Below are positions 1-8,880 of a stretch of 64,000 nt of DNA, in pieces (position 1 is the stretch's first letter; each line of letters begins with the position of its first letter). Where the stretch lies: contig NZ_LQBL01000028.1 of the NCBI RefSeq assembly GCF_001483745.1, positions 538,379 through 602,378 on the forward strand. The letters are read 5' to 3'. The translations under genes were made by a program, and so were the position numbers. This stretch comes from Serinicoccus chungangensis. Lineage in GTDB: Bacteria; Actinomycetota; Actinomycetes; Actinomycetales; Dermatophilaceae. The notes under the pieces are model-generated. The model was not told where the DNA came from. It searched no databases and saw only the letters and a program-made list of their open reading frames with translations.

Positions 1-98
1 ACCAGGCGCAGGTGCGTCGGCCGACGGGACGCCCCGCCGGTGACGGGGCGGGGCCCGGGCAGCGGGCCCAGGATGTCGTGTGCGATGGCGGTGCTCAT
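1..98 (-). CDS. N-terminus of LysM-type/small hypothetical protein divergent from lexA (partial)
   Basis: A reading frame opens at the minus-strand ATG at 98 and runs off the left edge (begins MSTAIAHDILGPLPGP). A good Shine-Dalgarno (GAGGAAGG) lies about 8 bp upstream of the start. Only about 32 residues are visible, ending in an Arg-rich RRPTHLRL stretch that often precedes a membrane segment. In actinobacteria the gene divergent from lexA is commonly a small LysM cell-wall protein under SOS control, and this N-terminus would fit. That identification is inference from context, because no LysM motif lies inside the window. Confidence 0.45.
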   Translation of the reverse strand, partial: MSTAIAHDILGPLPGPRPVTGGASRRPTHLRL

Positions 99-141
99 GA
101 TGTTCACCTTCCTCGGGGCGGTGCCATGCGGACAGGTGTCC

Positions 142-176
142 GATAGCACGTCTGTCCTATTGATAGCACACCTGTC
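142..176. promoter_or_regulatory. 15-bp direct repeat pair in the lexA divergent region
   Basis: GATAGCACGTCTGTC (142-156) and GATAGCACACCTGTC (162-176) match at 13 of 15 bases with a 20-bp period, about two helical turns. GACAGGTGT (131-139) also forms a 9-bp inverted repeat with ACACCTGTC (168-176). The block is markedly AT-richer than its surroundings and sits between the divergent start and the SOS box. It looks like an operator for a regulator that binds one helix face, but the protein is unknown. Confidence 0.5.
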
Positions 177-197
177 GGACGACGTCGACACGCCGAC

Positions 198-211
198 CGA
201 ACACATGTTTG
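198..211. promoter_or_regulatory. LexA (SOS) box
   Basis: CGAACACATGTTTG matches the actinobacterial/Gram-positive LexA operator CGAAC-N4-GTTCG with one deviation (GTTT for GTTC). It overlaps the -35 element of the lexA promoter, so LexA binding would block RNA polymerase, giving the usual autorepression. Confidence 0.85.
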
Positions 212-237
212 TCCGCGGCGCTCGACGGGCGTAGGCT
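209..237 (+). promoter_or_regulatory. lexA promoter
   Basis: The -35 is TTGTCC (209-214) and the -10 is TAGGCT (232-237), with a 17-bp spacer typical of the housekeeping sigma factor. Transcription would start near 244, leaving a 5' leader of about 110 bases before the lexA start at 356. Confidence 0.65.
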
Positions 238-355
238 GCTCTCATGTCAGGAACTCAAGCACCCACCACTGACATACCCTCTGACCAGCGATGATGCTCG
301 CGGCAGCAGTGCCGTGACGGTTGGCAGGGTGGGCCCGGACGAGGGGATGGAGACC

Positions 356-1081
356 ATGGCCACGATTCACGAGATGCCGGACCGCGACGGCGGCGCCGAG
401 CTGACCAACCGGCAGCGACGCGTCCTCGACGTCATCCGCGACGCGGTCGACCAGCGCGGGTACCCGCCGAGCCTGCGGGAGATCGGCGACGCCGTGGGTC
501 TGACCTCGCCGAGCTCCGTGGCCCACCAGCTGAAGACCCTCGAGCGCAAGGGCTTCCTGCGCCGGGACCCGCACCGTCCCCGCGCGATCGAGGTCGTCAC
601 CCCCGGCCAGGAGGGCACGGGTTACCGCCGCAGCGATCAGGACGCCGCGCTCGGCCCGGTCTCGAGCGAGACGATCGACGAGACCGGCATCAACGACTCA
701 CGCCCCCAGCCGTCCTACGTCCCCATGGTCGGGCGCATCGCGGCCGGTGGTCCGATCCTGGCCGAGGAGGCGGTCGAGGACGTCTTCCCGCTGCCTCGTC
801 AGATCGTCGGCGACGGCGAGCTGTTCCTGCTCAAGGTGGTGGGTGACTCGATGATCGACGCCGCCATCTGCGACGGCGACTGGGTCGTCGTCCGCCGCCA
901 GCCGACCGCGGTCAACGGCGAGATCGTCGCCGCCATGCTGGACAACGAGGCGACCGTCAAGACCTACCGCCACCGCGACGGCAAGACCTGGCTCATCCCC
1001 CACAACCCCGCCTACGAGCCGATCGACGGCGACCACGCCGTCGTCCTCGGCAAGGTGACGGCGGTGCTCCGCCGGGTCTGA
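356..1081 (+). CDS. lexA: LexA repressor, SOS regulator and self-cleaving protease
   Basis: 241 residues from the ATG at 356. This start is preferred because GAGGGG lies 9 bp upstream; an in-frame ATG at 347 has its ribosome site too close. The N-terminal winged helix reads [16 protein letters not shown]...[14 protein letters not shown]...[15 protein letters not shown]. The C-terminal S24 peptidase domain shows the Ala-Gly cleavage site in VGRIAAGGP, the catalytic Ser in [11 protein letters not shown] and the catalytic Lys in ATVKTY. Length fits actinobacterial LexA. It represses SOS genes until RecA filaments trigger self-cleavage, and the SOS box at 198-211 indicates autoregulation. Confidence 0.97.
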   Translation: MATIHEMPDRDGGAELTNRQRRVLDVIRDAVDQRGYPPSLREIGDAVGLTSPSSVAHQLKTLERKGFLRRDPHRPRAIEVVTPGQEGTGYRRSDQDAALGPVSSETIDETGINDSRPQPSYVPMVGRIAAGGPILAEEAVEDVFPLPRQIVGDGELFLLKVVGDSMIDAAICDGDWVVVRRQPTAVNGEIVAAMLDNEATVKTYRHRDGKTWLIPHNPAYEPIDGDHAVVLGKVTAVLRRV

Positions 1082-1098
1082 CCCGGCCCCCCCAGACC

Positions 1099-1146
1099 GC
1101 GGCGCCGCTCCCCGTCCCCTCCATCCTCGTCGGGGGGTGGCGCCGC
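1099..1146. terminator. Bidirectional terminator between lexA and the PRC-barrel gene
   Basis: GCGGCGCC (1099-1106) pairs with GGCGCCGC (1139-1146), and an inner CCCC/GGGG pairing extends the stem. It lies in the 69-bp gap between convergent genes. There is no U-tract, as is usual in high-GC actinobacteria. Confidence 0.5.
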
Positions 1147-1150
1147 ATCC

Positions 1151-1483
1151 TCATCCCGACGGGGCCGGGCCCTCGTCGAGGGAGTAGTAGTCGTAGAGCT
1201 GCTCCTCCTCGTCCTCGGTCAGGTGCCCGTCGCAGGGGATGTCCGGGGCGTCCTTGATCATGTCGACGGGGTAGGGCACCTCGATGTGTCCGTCCCTGAT
1301 GACGGCGTTCGACACGGGGCAGAAGATCTTGCGGCCACCGAACCACCCGGTCCGCACCGACACCCACGCCGGCTCGCCGGTCCCGTTGTCCAGGTAGACC
1401 TGGTCGAGCCCGCCGACCTTGTGGCCGTAATGGTCGACGACCTCCGCGTCATACATCTCACCCAGCTGCTCGTAGGTGACCAC
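1151..1483 (-). CDS. PRC-barrel domain protein
   Basis: 110 residues from a GTG at 1483 with AGGAGG 6 bp upstream; no ATG lies in a suitable place. The body (YEQLGEMYDAEVVDHYGHKVGGLDQVYLD...EPAWVSVRTGWFGGRKIFCPVSNA) is a clear PRC-barrel fold of the YsnF-like class. The tail is acidic (DGHLTEDEEEQLYDYY). Such proteins are associated with stress and cell-surface or RNA functions in actinobacteria, but no specific activity can be assigned. It is convergent with lexA and immediately downstream of the sirtuin gene on the same strand. Confidence 0.8.
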   Translation of the reverse strand: MVTYEQLGEMYDAEVVDHYGHKVGGLDQVYLDNGTGEPAWVSVRTGWFGGRKIFCPVSNAVIRDGHIEVPYPVDMIKDAPDIPCDGHLTEDEEEQLYDYYSLDEGPAPSG

Positions 1484-1526
1484 TGGTGACCTCCTCGTCG
1501 CGGCCCGGTTGGCCGATACCCCCAGC

Positions 1527-2444
1527 CTAGCCACCCAGGTCGGCGACCAGCCCGGGCAGCACGTCCCCCACCAGCGCGTCGAGCCGGAGAGTGGTCTCGG
1601 CGTCGCCGCGCGTGGAGCCCCGGGTGACCACCGCGACCGGTATGCCGTCGCGCGCGGCCCGGCGGACGAACCGGTAGCCGCTCATCACCCGCAGCGAGGA
1701 GCCGAGCACCAGCAGCGCGCTCGCACCCTCGACCAGGCCGAACGCCCGCTCGACCACGTCCTTGGCGACCGAGCCACCGAAGAAGACCACGTCCGGCTTG
1801 AGCCGGTCCCCTCCGCAGACGAGGCAGCGCGGCGTGCGGAAGGTGGCGACGAGGGCCTCGGGGAGGGCGACGTCGCCGTCCGGTCTCACCTGCGCGAGGC
1901 CGTCCAGACCGGTGAGGACGTCGGGGTTGGCGTCCACCAGCCACTGCTGCACGAGGTCCCGCGAGGTCCGCTCGCCGCAGTCGAGGCAGGTGACGGCCGC
2001 CAGGGTGCCGTGCAGCTCCAGCACCCGCCGGCTGCCGGCCCGCTGGTGCAGGCCGTCCACGTTCTGGGTGATGACGTGCCGCAGCAGCCCCAGGCGCTCC
2101 AGGTCGGCGACCGCGCGGTGCGCGGCGTTCGGCTGCGCTGCCGCGAACCTCCCCCACCCCGCGAAGGCGCGCGCCCAGTACCGCTGCCGGCCCTCGGCGG
2201 AGCTGACGAACTCGCCGTGCTGCATGGGCTGCACCCGCCGGGTCCCGTCGGGCCCGCGGTAGTCCGGGATGCCGCTGGCGGTCGACATCCCCGCCCCGGT
2301 GAGGACGACGACGTCCCCGTCGGCGAGCAGCTCCCGGAGCTCGCCGAGGGCCAGCGGGTCGACCGGTGTGCGGGGTGGCAGCGTGTGGGCCAGGTCGAGC
2401 GGGCCCACGACGCTCACGCCGACCCGACCCACGCCGCGGCACAC
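1527..2444 (-). CDS. NAD-dependent protein deacetylase (sirtuin, Sir2 family)
   Basis: About 305 residues from the GTG at 2444; a start at a nearby downstream GTG (near VSVVGPLDL) is equally possible because no strong ribosome site marks either. Sirtuin motifs are complete: the NAD-binding GAGMSTASGIPDYR, TQNVDGLH, the catalytic His in LELHG, two zinc CxxC pairs (CLDCG and CLVCGG), VVFFGG and LVLGSSL. It removes acyl groups from protein lysines using NAD. The Ile of DGIPVAV is encoded by the rare codon ATA inside the dispersed octamer GGCATACC. Confidence 0.93.
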   Translation of the reverse strand: MCRGVGRVGVSVVGPLDLAHTLPPRTPVDPLALGELRELLADGDVVVLTGAGMSTASGIPDYRGPDGTRRVQPMQHGEFVSSAEGRQRYWARAFAGWGRFAAAQPNAAHRAVADLERLGLLRHVITQNVDGLHQRAGSRRVLELHGTLAAVTCLDCGERTSRDLVQQWLVDANPDVLTGLDGLAQVRPDGDVALPEALVATFRTPRCLVCGGDRLKPDVVFFGGSVAKDVVERAFGLVEGASALLVLGSSLRVMSGYRFVRRAARDGIPVAVVTRGSTRGDAETTLRLDALVGDVLPGLVADLGG

Positions 2445-2546
2445 GCGGACGCGGGCACGAGGGCGCCGCGGGCGGTGACAGGTGCGGGACGCGACGACAT
2501 GGTGGGTCCATCCTGCCAGCCGGGCGGCCGGACGGCTCGCGGGAGA

Positions 2547-3890
2547 CTACCGACGGCCGAGGGCCGTGACCCGCCCCGAGCCCCGGAGCGCGCTCACCAC
2601 CTCCGAGGGCCCGGCGACCTGAGGGTGCGGGGGGCGCGACGGCGCGTCCAGCAGCACCGACCCGGGAGCGTGCCGCCGCACGGAGGCGTCCGCGACGAGG
2701 TAGCCGTGCCGTTCCAGCACCATCTGCTCCCCGGCGCTGAAGGCGTCGAGGTCGGTGCGCACCTGGTGGATCGCGCCGAGGGCCTCGGGAGCGCGCCCCG
2801 GCGGTGTCCCCGTCCCCCGGGCTCGTCCGGGGTCCCCCGCGAGGTCGCCGGGCGACTCCAGGGACCAGGTGGCACCGGCCAGCGCGCCCCGCGCGAAGCC
2901 GGCGTGCAGCCATCGCAGGCGCGCGGTCTGTCCGCCGCTGGAGGCGATGGAGAGCAGGCGCCACAGGCGGGAGAGCAACGAGCCCGGAGGGCGGCCACGG
3001 AAGACCGCACCCCCGTCGCTGACCAGGACGGTCTCGTGGTCGGACCAGACCGGCTCGAGGGCGAGGTTGTCGTAGACCCCGCCGTCGACCAGCTGGATCC
3101 GCCTCCGGATCGCCGCCCGCACGTCCTCGGACTCGTCCGGGTCGGGGGCACCACCCACGAGGCCGAGCTCGTCACCGTTGAGCTCCAGCGGCGCGAAGAA
3201 CGGTGGGTACGCGCAGGACGCGGCGACCGCGTCGACGATGCGCAGCCCCGGCGGTGGGGCGCAGTGGCCGAGCCGGTGGTCCCCCATCCGACCCCGTGGC
3301 CCGGCCGAGTAGGGGTCAGCGAAGACCCAGGAGACCCCGTAGCCGATCTCGGTGGTGCCGGTGAGCACCGCGGGACCTCGGCTGCGGGCGTGCTCGCGCA
3401 GGTCCGTGCCCCACCACGGGACAGCCTGCTCCAGCCCGTCGGCGAGCACCCCGACGCTCGCGTCCGGTCGACCCCAGCCACGGGGCCGCACCCGGGACAG
3501 CAGCGCTGGGGTGCGCAGGTTGCGCCGGGTGAGCTCGAGCAGCGGGGTGGCGACCAGCTCCTCCAGGCCGCCCACCCGGCCCGGTCCTCGTCGGGGGTCG
3601 GGCCAGTCCAGGTCGGGGTGCGTGAGCAGGTTGGCCAGCACGGCCCCTCCGGACACCGCGCTGATGGTGCGCAAGGACCCGAGGACGCCGAGCTCGTCGA
3701 GGCGTCGGACGGCGCCGAGGTGGAACAGCGACGCCCGGAAGCCCCCGCCGGACAGGCACAGGGCGCTCCCGTGCCGTGGTCGCAGGGCGGAGGGACCGTG
3801 GTGGGCGGTGGCCCGGGCAGCCTCCAGCTGGGCCAGGGTGGGGTCACCGGACGGGGGTGGCGGGGGCAGGTGCTGGTGCGCGGCAGGCAC
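2547..3890 (-). CDS. Patatin-like phospholipase family protein
   Basis: About 447 residues from a GTG at 3890; no ATG is available and the ribosome site is weak. The Ser-Asp dyad is visible: the oxyanion loop CLSGGGFRASLFHLG, the nucleophile in ISAVSGGAVLANLL (a G-x-S-x-G variant with Val before Ser) and the catalytic Asp in LVDGGVYDNLALEP. The fold is that of bacterial patatins that hydrolyse acyl lipids. There is no signal peptide, so it is probably cytosolic or membrane-peripheral. It is divergent from the lysR gene at 3990, which may regulate it; that link is inferred from position only. Confidence 0.85.
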   Translation of the reverse strand: MPAAHQHLPPPPPSGDPTLAQLEAARATAHHGPSALRPRHGSALCLSGGGFRASLFHLGAVRRLDELGVLGSLRTISAVSGGAVLANLLTHPDLDWPDPRRGPGRVGGLEELVATPLLELTRRNLRTPALLSRVRPRGWGRPDASVGVLADGLEQAVPWWGTDLREHARSRGPAVLTGTTEIGYGVSWVFADPYSAGPRGRMGDHRLGHCAPPPGLRIVDAVAASCAYPPFFAPLELNGDELGLVGGAPDPDESEDVRAAIRRRIQLVDGGVYDNLALEPVWSDHETVLVSDGGAVFRGRPPGSLLSRLWRLLSIASSGGQTARLRWLHAGFARGALAGATWSLESPGDLAGDPGRARGTGTPPGRAPEALGAIHQVRTDLDAFSAGEQMVLERHGYLVADASVRRHAPGSVLLDAPSRPPHPQVAGPSEVVSALRGSGRVTALGRR

Positions 3891-3954
3891 GTGTCCAGCA
3901 CACCAGCGACGGATGACCGGGGCGTGAACCTGGCCCGTGGTGTCGGCGTCGCTC

Positions 3955-3982
3955 TGGTGACCAGCGCCCCGCCGACTACGAT
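3955..3982 (+). promoter_or_regulatory. Leaderless promoter of lysR
   Basis: The -35-like TGGTGA (3955-3960) and -10 TACGAT (3977-3982) are separated by 16 bp. The -10 is followed by 7 bases and then the ATG at 3990, so the transcript should start at or next to the start codon. Confidence 0.55.
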
Positions 3983-3989
3983 GCAGGGC

Positions 3990-4934
3990 ATGTTCGACGC
4001 CGCAGGGCTGCGCGTGATGCGCGCCATCGCCGAGGAGGGGTCCTTCACCGCGGCCGCGACGTCCCTCGGCTACACCCAGCCGGCGGTGTCCCAGATGGTC
4101 CGCCGGCTCGAGCAGCGGGCGGGCACGGCGCTGGTGGAGCGGATCGGGCGCAGCGTGCGGCTCACCGAGGCGGGGAGGTTGCTGGCCCGACGGGCCGCCG
4201 AGATCCTGGACCGGATCGACGAGACCGAGGCCGAGGTCGTGGCCATCGCCGGTCTCAAGGCCGGACGCGTGCGGCTCATGGCCTTCCCCTCCTCTTCCGC
4301 GACGCTCGTGCCGCGGGCGTTGGCCCGGCTGCGCACCAGCCACCCCGCGGTGACGGTGCAGTTCAGCGAGGCCGAGCCGCCCGAGTCCCTCGCGGCGGTG
4401 CGGGCCGGGGCGGTGGACCTCGCCGTGGCGTTCGCCTACGAGGGCACGGACGCCGGCCGTGGCGAGGACGACCTGACCGGGCTGGTGGTCATGGACGTGC
4501 TCGACGACCCGGTCATGCTGGTGCTCCCCCAGCACCACGAGCTCGCCGACCAGGACGAGGTGGACCTCGCCGACCTGTCCGCGGAGCGATGGATCGCCGG
4601 GTGCCCGCGGTGCCGCGGGCACCTGCTGACCCTGGCCGACGGCGCCGGGTTCAGCCCTGACGTGACCTTCGAGACCGAGGACTACGTCGCGGTCCTGGGG
4701 CTGGTGGCGGCCGGGCTCGGGGTGGCGCTCGTCCCGCAGCTGATCCTCAGCACCGTCTCGCACCCCGACGTGGTCGTCCGGCCGGTGTCGCCGCCGTCGC
4801 GCCGCACCGTGCAGGTCGTGACGACCCCGGACCTGCAACGCGTACCGGCCGTCGCGGCCACGCTGGAGGCGCTCTGCCACAGCGCCCGGGAGCTGGGCGG
4901 CTCTCCGTGCGCACACGTGACCCCCACTCCCTGA
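3990..4934 (+). CDS. LysR-family transcriptional regulator
   Basis: 314 residues from the ATG at 3990, chosen because the -10 box TACGAT ends 7 bp before it; an in-frame ATG at 3981 overlaps that box. The N-terminal helix-turn-helix reads GLRVMRAIAEEGSFTAAATSLGYTQPAVSQMVRRLEQRAG. The C-terminal periplasmic-binding-like effector domain ends near ALVPQLILSTV. An unusual C-x-x-C (CPRCRGH) sits in the effector domain and could bind metal or respond to redox. The effector is unknown. The divergent patatin gene is the obvious candidate target. Confidence 0.9.
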   Translation: MFDAAGLRVMRAIAEEGSFTAAATSLGYTQPAVSQMVRRLEQRAGTALVERIGRSVRLTEAGRLLARRAAEILDRIDETEAEVVAIAGLKAGRVRLMAFPSSSATLVPRALARLRTSHPAVTVQFSEAEPPESLAAVRAGAVDLAVAFAYEGTDAGRGEDDLTGLVVMDVLDDPVMLVLPQHHELADQDEVDLADLSAERWIAGCPRCRGHLLTLADGAGFSPDVTFETEDYVAVLGLVAAGLGVALVPQLILSTVSHPDVVVRPVSPPSRRTVQVVTTPDLQRVPAVAATLEALCHSARELGGSPCAHVTPTP

Positions 4935-4975
4935 GACCTGTCGGCCGTCGGCGGGAGCACCGTCGCCGCGGGTCT

Positions 4976-5004
4976 CCGCCGGCCCCGACGTCGGAGCCGG
5001 GCGG
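4976..5004. terminator. Possible terminator hairpin between lysR and comEC
   Basis: CCGCCGGC can pair with GCCGGGCGG with one bulge, around the palindrome CCGACGTCGG. It lies between convergent genes. The structure is imperfect. Confidence 0.35.
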
Positions 5005-5030
5005 GGTGGGACCGGGTCCCGATCCATGGC

Positions 5031-7637
5031 TCACCCTCCCTCGCGGGCGTGCGGGACGAGCCGGCCCCCCGCGTCGCGGACGACCGCGATGTCGCCGTGC
5101 AGGTCGGTCCTCAGCACGACGGCCCCGATCTCGGAGAGCAGGCTCAGCGCGCTCGGGGCCGGATGACCGAAGTCGTTGTCCTCCCCCACGCCGATGAGCG
5201 CGATCTCCGGGCGGGCCTGGCGCACCAGCCGTTCGTCCTGCGCGGCCGAGCCGTGGTGGGCCACCTTGAGCACGTCGTAGTCCCGCCCCTCCGTCAACCG
5301 ACCGACCAGCCGGGCACCCTCCGGCTCGAGGTCACCGGTCATGAGCACCCGCGCCCCGGAGACCTCGACGTCGAGGACGATGCTGGCGTTGTTGGCCGCC
5401 GACCCGCCCGCAGGCGGCCGCGGTGTGGGCCAGAGCACGGTGACGGCGGTGTCGCCCCAGGTCCAGCGGTCCCCCGGCCGCGCCACCCTGAGGGGTATGC
5501 CCGCCGCGCCCACCTGCGCCGCGACGGACGCCGCCGACTCGGCGGGCTCCTGGACCGGCGTGACCAGCACCTCACCCACCTCCGCCGCACCGAGCACCGC
5601 CGCCAGACCGCCGACGTGGTCGCTGTGGAAGTGGGTCAGCACGAGCAGCTCGACCCGGCGCACCCCCAACAACCGCAGGCAGTCCGCCATCGCCCCCGGG
5701 TCGGGGCCGGTGTCGACCACGACGGCTCCATCGGCACCGCTGGGGAGCACGAAGGCGTCCCCCTGCCCGACGTCGCAGCCCGCGACGACCCAGCCGGGAG
5801 GTGGCCAGCCAGTGAGACCGGGCCACGGGACCACCCACACCACCACGGCGCAGCTCGCGGCGGCGGCGACCCAGGGGCGACGCCCCAGCTGGTGCGACCA
5901 CCAGCGCCTGGTGAGCAGGAGGGCCACGGTCACGGCGGCCAGCGCCCAGGCCCCCACCGCGCCGTCCCACCACTCCAGCGTCCCACCCGGCAGACGTGAA
6001 CAGACCCGGGCGATCCGGCCGATGACCCAGGCGGGCGCTGCCGCGAGCCAGGCCACCGCCGTCGCGAGCCGCACGGACAGCGGCGCCAGCAGGGCGGCGA
6101 CGACACCGAGGATGGTGGTCGGCGGGACCAGCGGTGCCGCCAGGAGGTTCGCCAGGACGGCCACCGTGGTGACCGTCCCCTGCAGCAGCACGATGACGGG
6201 GGCACAGATCACCTGCGCCGCCAGGGGCACGGCGGCCGCCCTCGCCGGCAGCGCTGCCCAGCGCGGCACCCGCGCGGCCATCGCCAGACCCCACGGGCGC
6301 GCCCACAGGACCAGGCCGAGCGTGGCGAGCGTGGACAGGGCGAACCCGTAGGAACGGGCCAGCCAGGGGTCGAGGCACAGCAGCCCGATGACGGCCGCAC
6401 CGAGGGTCGGCAGGCTCGCCCGCCGTCGGCCACCCGTGAGGGCCATCAGCCCGACCGCACCCATGACCCCGGCCCGCAGCACCGAGGGTTCCGGACGGCA
6501 CAGCAGGATGAACCCGAGCAGCGCGACGAGCACCACCGGCAGGCGCCACCCTCGGGGCAGACCCAGCCGGGCGGCGAGCAGCGCGACCCCGCCCGCCACG
6601 ATCGCGACGTTGCTGCCGCTCACCGCCGAGAGGTGCGTCATCCCGGTGTCGCGCATGGCCTGCGTCAGGTCCGGGGGCGTCAGCGAGGTGTCGCCGATCA
6701 CCAGGCCCGGCACGAGACCACGGGGGTCCGTCGGCAGCGGGTCCACGGCCTGGCGGAACCGGTCCCGGACGTGGTCGACCCCGCGCAGCAGGGCGATCGG
6801 CCGGTCCAGGGTCGTGGGTGGTCCCCGAGGCACGAGGACGGCGACGGCCCGGTCGCCGGGTTCTGCCGGGGACCACCGGCCGACCGCCTCCAGCCTGCTC
6901 CGCCAGGCGGCCTCCTCCCAGCCCTCCCCGGCGGTGGCGATGACCAGCACGGGGGTCCGCGGGCGAGCCGTCTGCCCCCGGGCGGAGGCCCGGACGACGC
7001 GGGCCTCGAGGATGACGAGCGGGTCCCGCTCGTCGGCACGTGCCAGCACCCGGGGCTCGGTGGTCACCACCAGCTCGACGCCGGTCACCGCGCGCTCCTG
7101 CGCCCACCCGGCGACCGGACCGGCACGGGCGACAGCGAGGTGCAGCGCCGCGGCGCCGCACACCAGGCCCACGGCCGCCGCCGCGAGCGCGAGCACCAGC
7201 AGCACCGGGTGGCCGGCACGACCGGACCCGTCGACCCGGCGAGCGGGCCCAGACGCGCGTCCGCGGTGGCGGCCCACCGGCGGGCCGTCGACCGCGGCGT
7301 GGAGGGGACCGGGGAACGGGGCCAGCCGGGCCATGCGGGCGAGCAGGCTCGCCACCAGGGCGAGCGCGCCGCCGGCGACCACCGCCGGCAGCCAGCCGGG
7401 ACCGGTCAGCACCCCCACCAGGACCGCCCACGCCGTGACGGCCGGCAGGAGGAGCCGCGCGTCGTGGGGCACCTCCCTCTCACCACCCGCCGGTCCCTCC
7501 GTCCCTGCCGGCCCCTCGACACCCCTCGGCCCCGCCGTGTCCACCGGCAGCACCGTCTCCGCCGGCCCCTCTGCGTCGGCAGGCCCACCCGGTCCCGCTG
7601 CGTCCCCCGCGGACGCGAGGACGCCCCGGCGGCTCAC
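5031..7637 (-). CDS. comEC: ComEC/Rec2 DNA internalisation channel protein
   Basis: 868 residues from the GTG at 7637, which overlaps the comEA stop as GTGA, indicating coupled translation. The protein opens with a Pro/Gly-rich stretch, then membrane segments, the Competence domain (MRDTGMTHLSAVSGSNVAIVAGGV, with many following helices) and a C-terminal metallo-beta-lactamase domain with LTHFHSDHVGG, MTGDLE and VAHHGS. In competent bacteria ComEC carries single-stranded DNA across the membrane, and the metallo domain may act as a nuclease. The full three-domain layout suggests a functional protein. Confidence 0.93.
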   Translation of the reverse strand: MSRRGVLASAGDAAGPGGPADAEGPAETVLPVDTAGPRGVEGPAGTEGPAGGEREVPHDARLLLPAVTAWAVLVGVLTGPGWLPAVVAGGALALVASLLARMARLAPFPGPLHAAVDGPPVGRHRGRASGPARRVDGSGRAGHPVLLVLALAAAAVGLVCGAAALHLAVARAGPVAGWAQERAVTGVELVVTTEPRVLARADERDPLVILEARVVRASARGQTARPRTPVLVIATAGEGWEEAAWRSRLEAVGRWSPAEPGDRAVAVLVPRGPPTTLDRPIALLRGVDHVRDRFRQAVDPLPTDPRGLVPGLVIGDTSLTPPDLTQAMRDTGMTHLSAVSGSNVAIVAGGVALLAARLGLPRGWRLPVVLVALLGFILLCRPEPSVLRAGVMGAVGLMALTGGRRRASLPTLGAAVIGLLCLDPWLARSYGFALSTLATLGLVLWARPWGLAMAARVPRWAALPARAAAVPLAAQVICAPVIVLLQGTVTTVAVLANLLAAPLVPPTTILGVVAALLAPLSVRLATAVAWLAAAPAWVIGRIARVCSRLPGGTLEWWDGAVGAWALAAVTVALLLTRRWWSHQLGRRPWVAAAASCAVVVWVVPWPGLTGWPPPGWVVAGCDVGQGDAFVLPSGADGAVVVDTGPDPGAMADCLRLLGVRRVELLVLTHFHSDHVGGLAAVLGAAEVGEVLVTPVQEPAESAASVAAQVGAAGIPLRVARPGDRWTWGDTAVTVLWPTPRPPAGGSAANNASIVLDVEVSGARVLMTGDLEPEGARLVGRLTEGRDYDVLKVAHHGSAAQDERLVRQARPEIALIGVGEDNDFGHPAPSALSLLSEIGAVVLRTDLHGDIAVVRDAGGRLVPHAREGG

Positions 7638-8776
7638 GGTCCGACCGTGACCAGCGGCGCCAGCTGCTCCAGGGTCCGGTCGCCGATGCCGCTCACCTCC
7701 AGCAGCTCCTCGACGGCGGTGAACCCGGCGTGCTCCTCCCGCCAGGCCAGGATGCGGCCGGCGGTCACCGGACCGATGCCGGGCAGCTCCTCGAGGTCGG
7801 CCTGGGTGGCCCGGTTGAGGTCGACCGGTGCCGTACCGGCCTCGGTGCCGCCGACCCCACCCCCGGCGCCCGCCGGCGTCGTCGCCCCGGCCGGCCCGGC
7901 GGCGGCTGACCACCCCGGAGGGGGTTCCTCACCGGGCGCCCCCACCCATACCTGCTCGCCGTCCACCACGACCCGGGCCATGTTGACGGAGCCGGGGTCG
8001 GCACCGGAGGTGAGGCCGCCCGCCGCGTCGACGGCGTCGACGACCCGGGCTCCTGGCAGCAGCTCCACGACCCCCGGCGCGGCCACGTGTCCGACGACGT
8101 GGACCAGCACGGGCCCCTCCGGGGTGGGGGCCGCCGTGCTCCCGGGCCCGGCCGGCCCATCACCACCCGACCCACCGCCACCCGATGAGTCGGCGCCTGG
8201 CTCCGCGGCCCCCGCCGGCGCACCGGGATCGCCACCCACCCCCGCCCCGTCCGTCGCCGACGGCTCACCACCTCCGACGAACCCCGCCGGCGCCGCCTCC
8301 GCCTGCTCCTGACCTGGGGCCTCCGGGAGCGCCGTGGCCTGCTGGGCGACCCACCACCACCGACCCCCGAGCACCGCCAGCACGACGACGGCGACGAGCA
8401 GCAGACCACCCACGGACCGGGCACCCACCCCGATGCTGGCGCTGCGCCCCGCCCCGGGCACCGGCACGAGCCGCATCTCGCCACCGCGCACGTCGTGGCC
8501 CGGGTGCCCGCCCCGGTCACCGTGCCCATCACCCACGACGCCGTGCCCGCCACCCCCGACACTCCCGACACCGTCCCCGGCCCGGCCGACCCCCTCCCCG
8601 GTCCGGCCGAGGCCCCGACCCGGCCCACCCCCTGCGCGCTCCCGCTCGTCCGCCTGCTCGTCCGTGGCGCCCGGCCGCACCCGCTCTCCCCGCTCGGCAC
8701 GGTCGTCCGCGTCGAGCGCCGCACGGCGCGTGCGGTGCCTGCCCTGGTGCAGGGCCTCCATGTCCCCCGAGTCCAT
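7634..8776 (-). CDS. comEA: ComEA family DNA-binding protein (SLBB + helix-hairpin-helix)
   Basis: About 380 residues from the ATG at 8776, 7 bp downstream of the -10-like TAGCGT (8784-8789 read on the minus strand); an ATG at 8761 is an alternative. A basic cytosolic N-terminus precedes one membrane helix (VGGLLLVAVVVLAVLGG). A low-complexity Gly/Ala/Pro linker follows, then an SLBB domain (VLVHVVGHVAAPGVVELLPGARVVDAV) and a C-terminal helix-hairpin-helix pair (LNRATQADLEELPGIGPVTAGRILAWR). It would bind incoming double-stranded DNA at the cell surface and pass it to ComEC. The N-terminal extension is longer than in Bacillus ComEA. Confidence 0.9.
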   Translation of the reverse strand: MDSGDMEALHQGRHRTRRAALDADDRAERGERVRPGATDEQADERERAGGGPGRGLGRTGEGVGRAGDGVGSVGGGGHGVVGDGHGDRGGHPGHDVRGGEMRLVPVPGAGRSASIGVGARSVGGLLLVAVVVLAVLGGRWWWVAQQATALPEAPGQEQAEAAPAGFVGGGEPSATDGAGVGGDPGAPAGAAEPGADSSGGGGSGGDGPAGPGSTAAPTPEGPVLVHVVGHVAAPGVVELLPGARVVDAVDAAGGLTSGADPGSVNMARVVVDGEQVWVGAPGEEPPPGWSAAAGPAGATTPAGAGGGVGGTEAGTAPVDLNRATQADLEELPGIGPVTAGRILAWREEHAGFTAVEELLEVSGIGDRTLEQLAPLVTVGP

Positions 8777-8880
8777 GGTCGGCACGCTAGGAGCCCGACG
8801 CACCCCGCGGGAGGGGGGCGGGCGCATCTGTGGACGGCCGGGGCGCGCCCCGGAGGGTGTGGACGACGCGGAGCTCGGAG

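Noticed and set aside
1476-2444. SOS control of the sirtuin or of dinG
   Set aside because: I found no GAAC-N4-GTTC-type box upstream of either gene; the only convincing one is at lexA.
2360-2550. Extra gene between the sirtuin and patatin genes
   Set aside because: Frames here are short, lack ribosome sites and show no conserved motif; the gap is about 100 bp.
1476-3980. Long plus-strand frame joined in frame to the LysR gene
   Set aside because: It is antisense to the sirtuin and patatin genes; the LysR protein has a proper start at 3990 with its own promoter.
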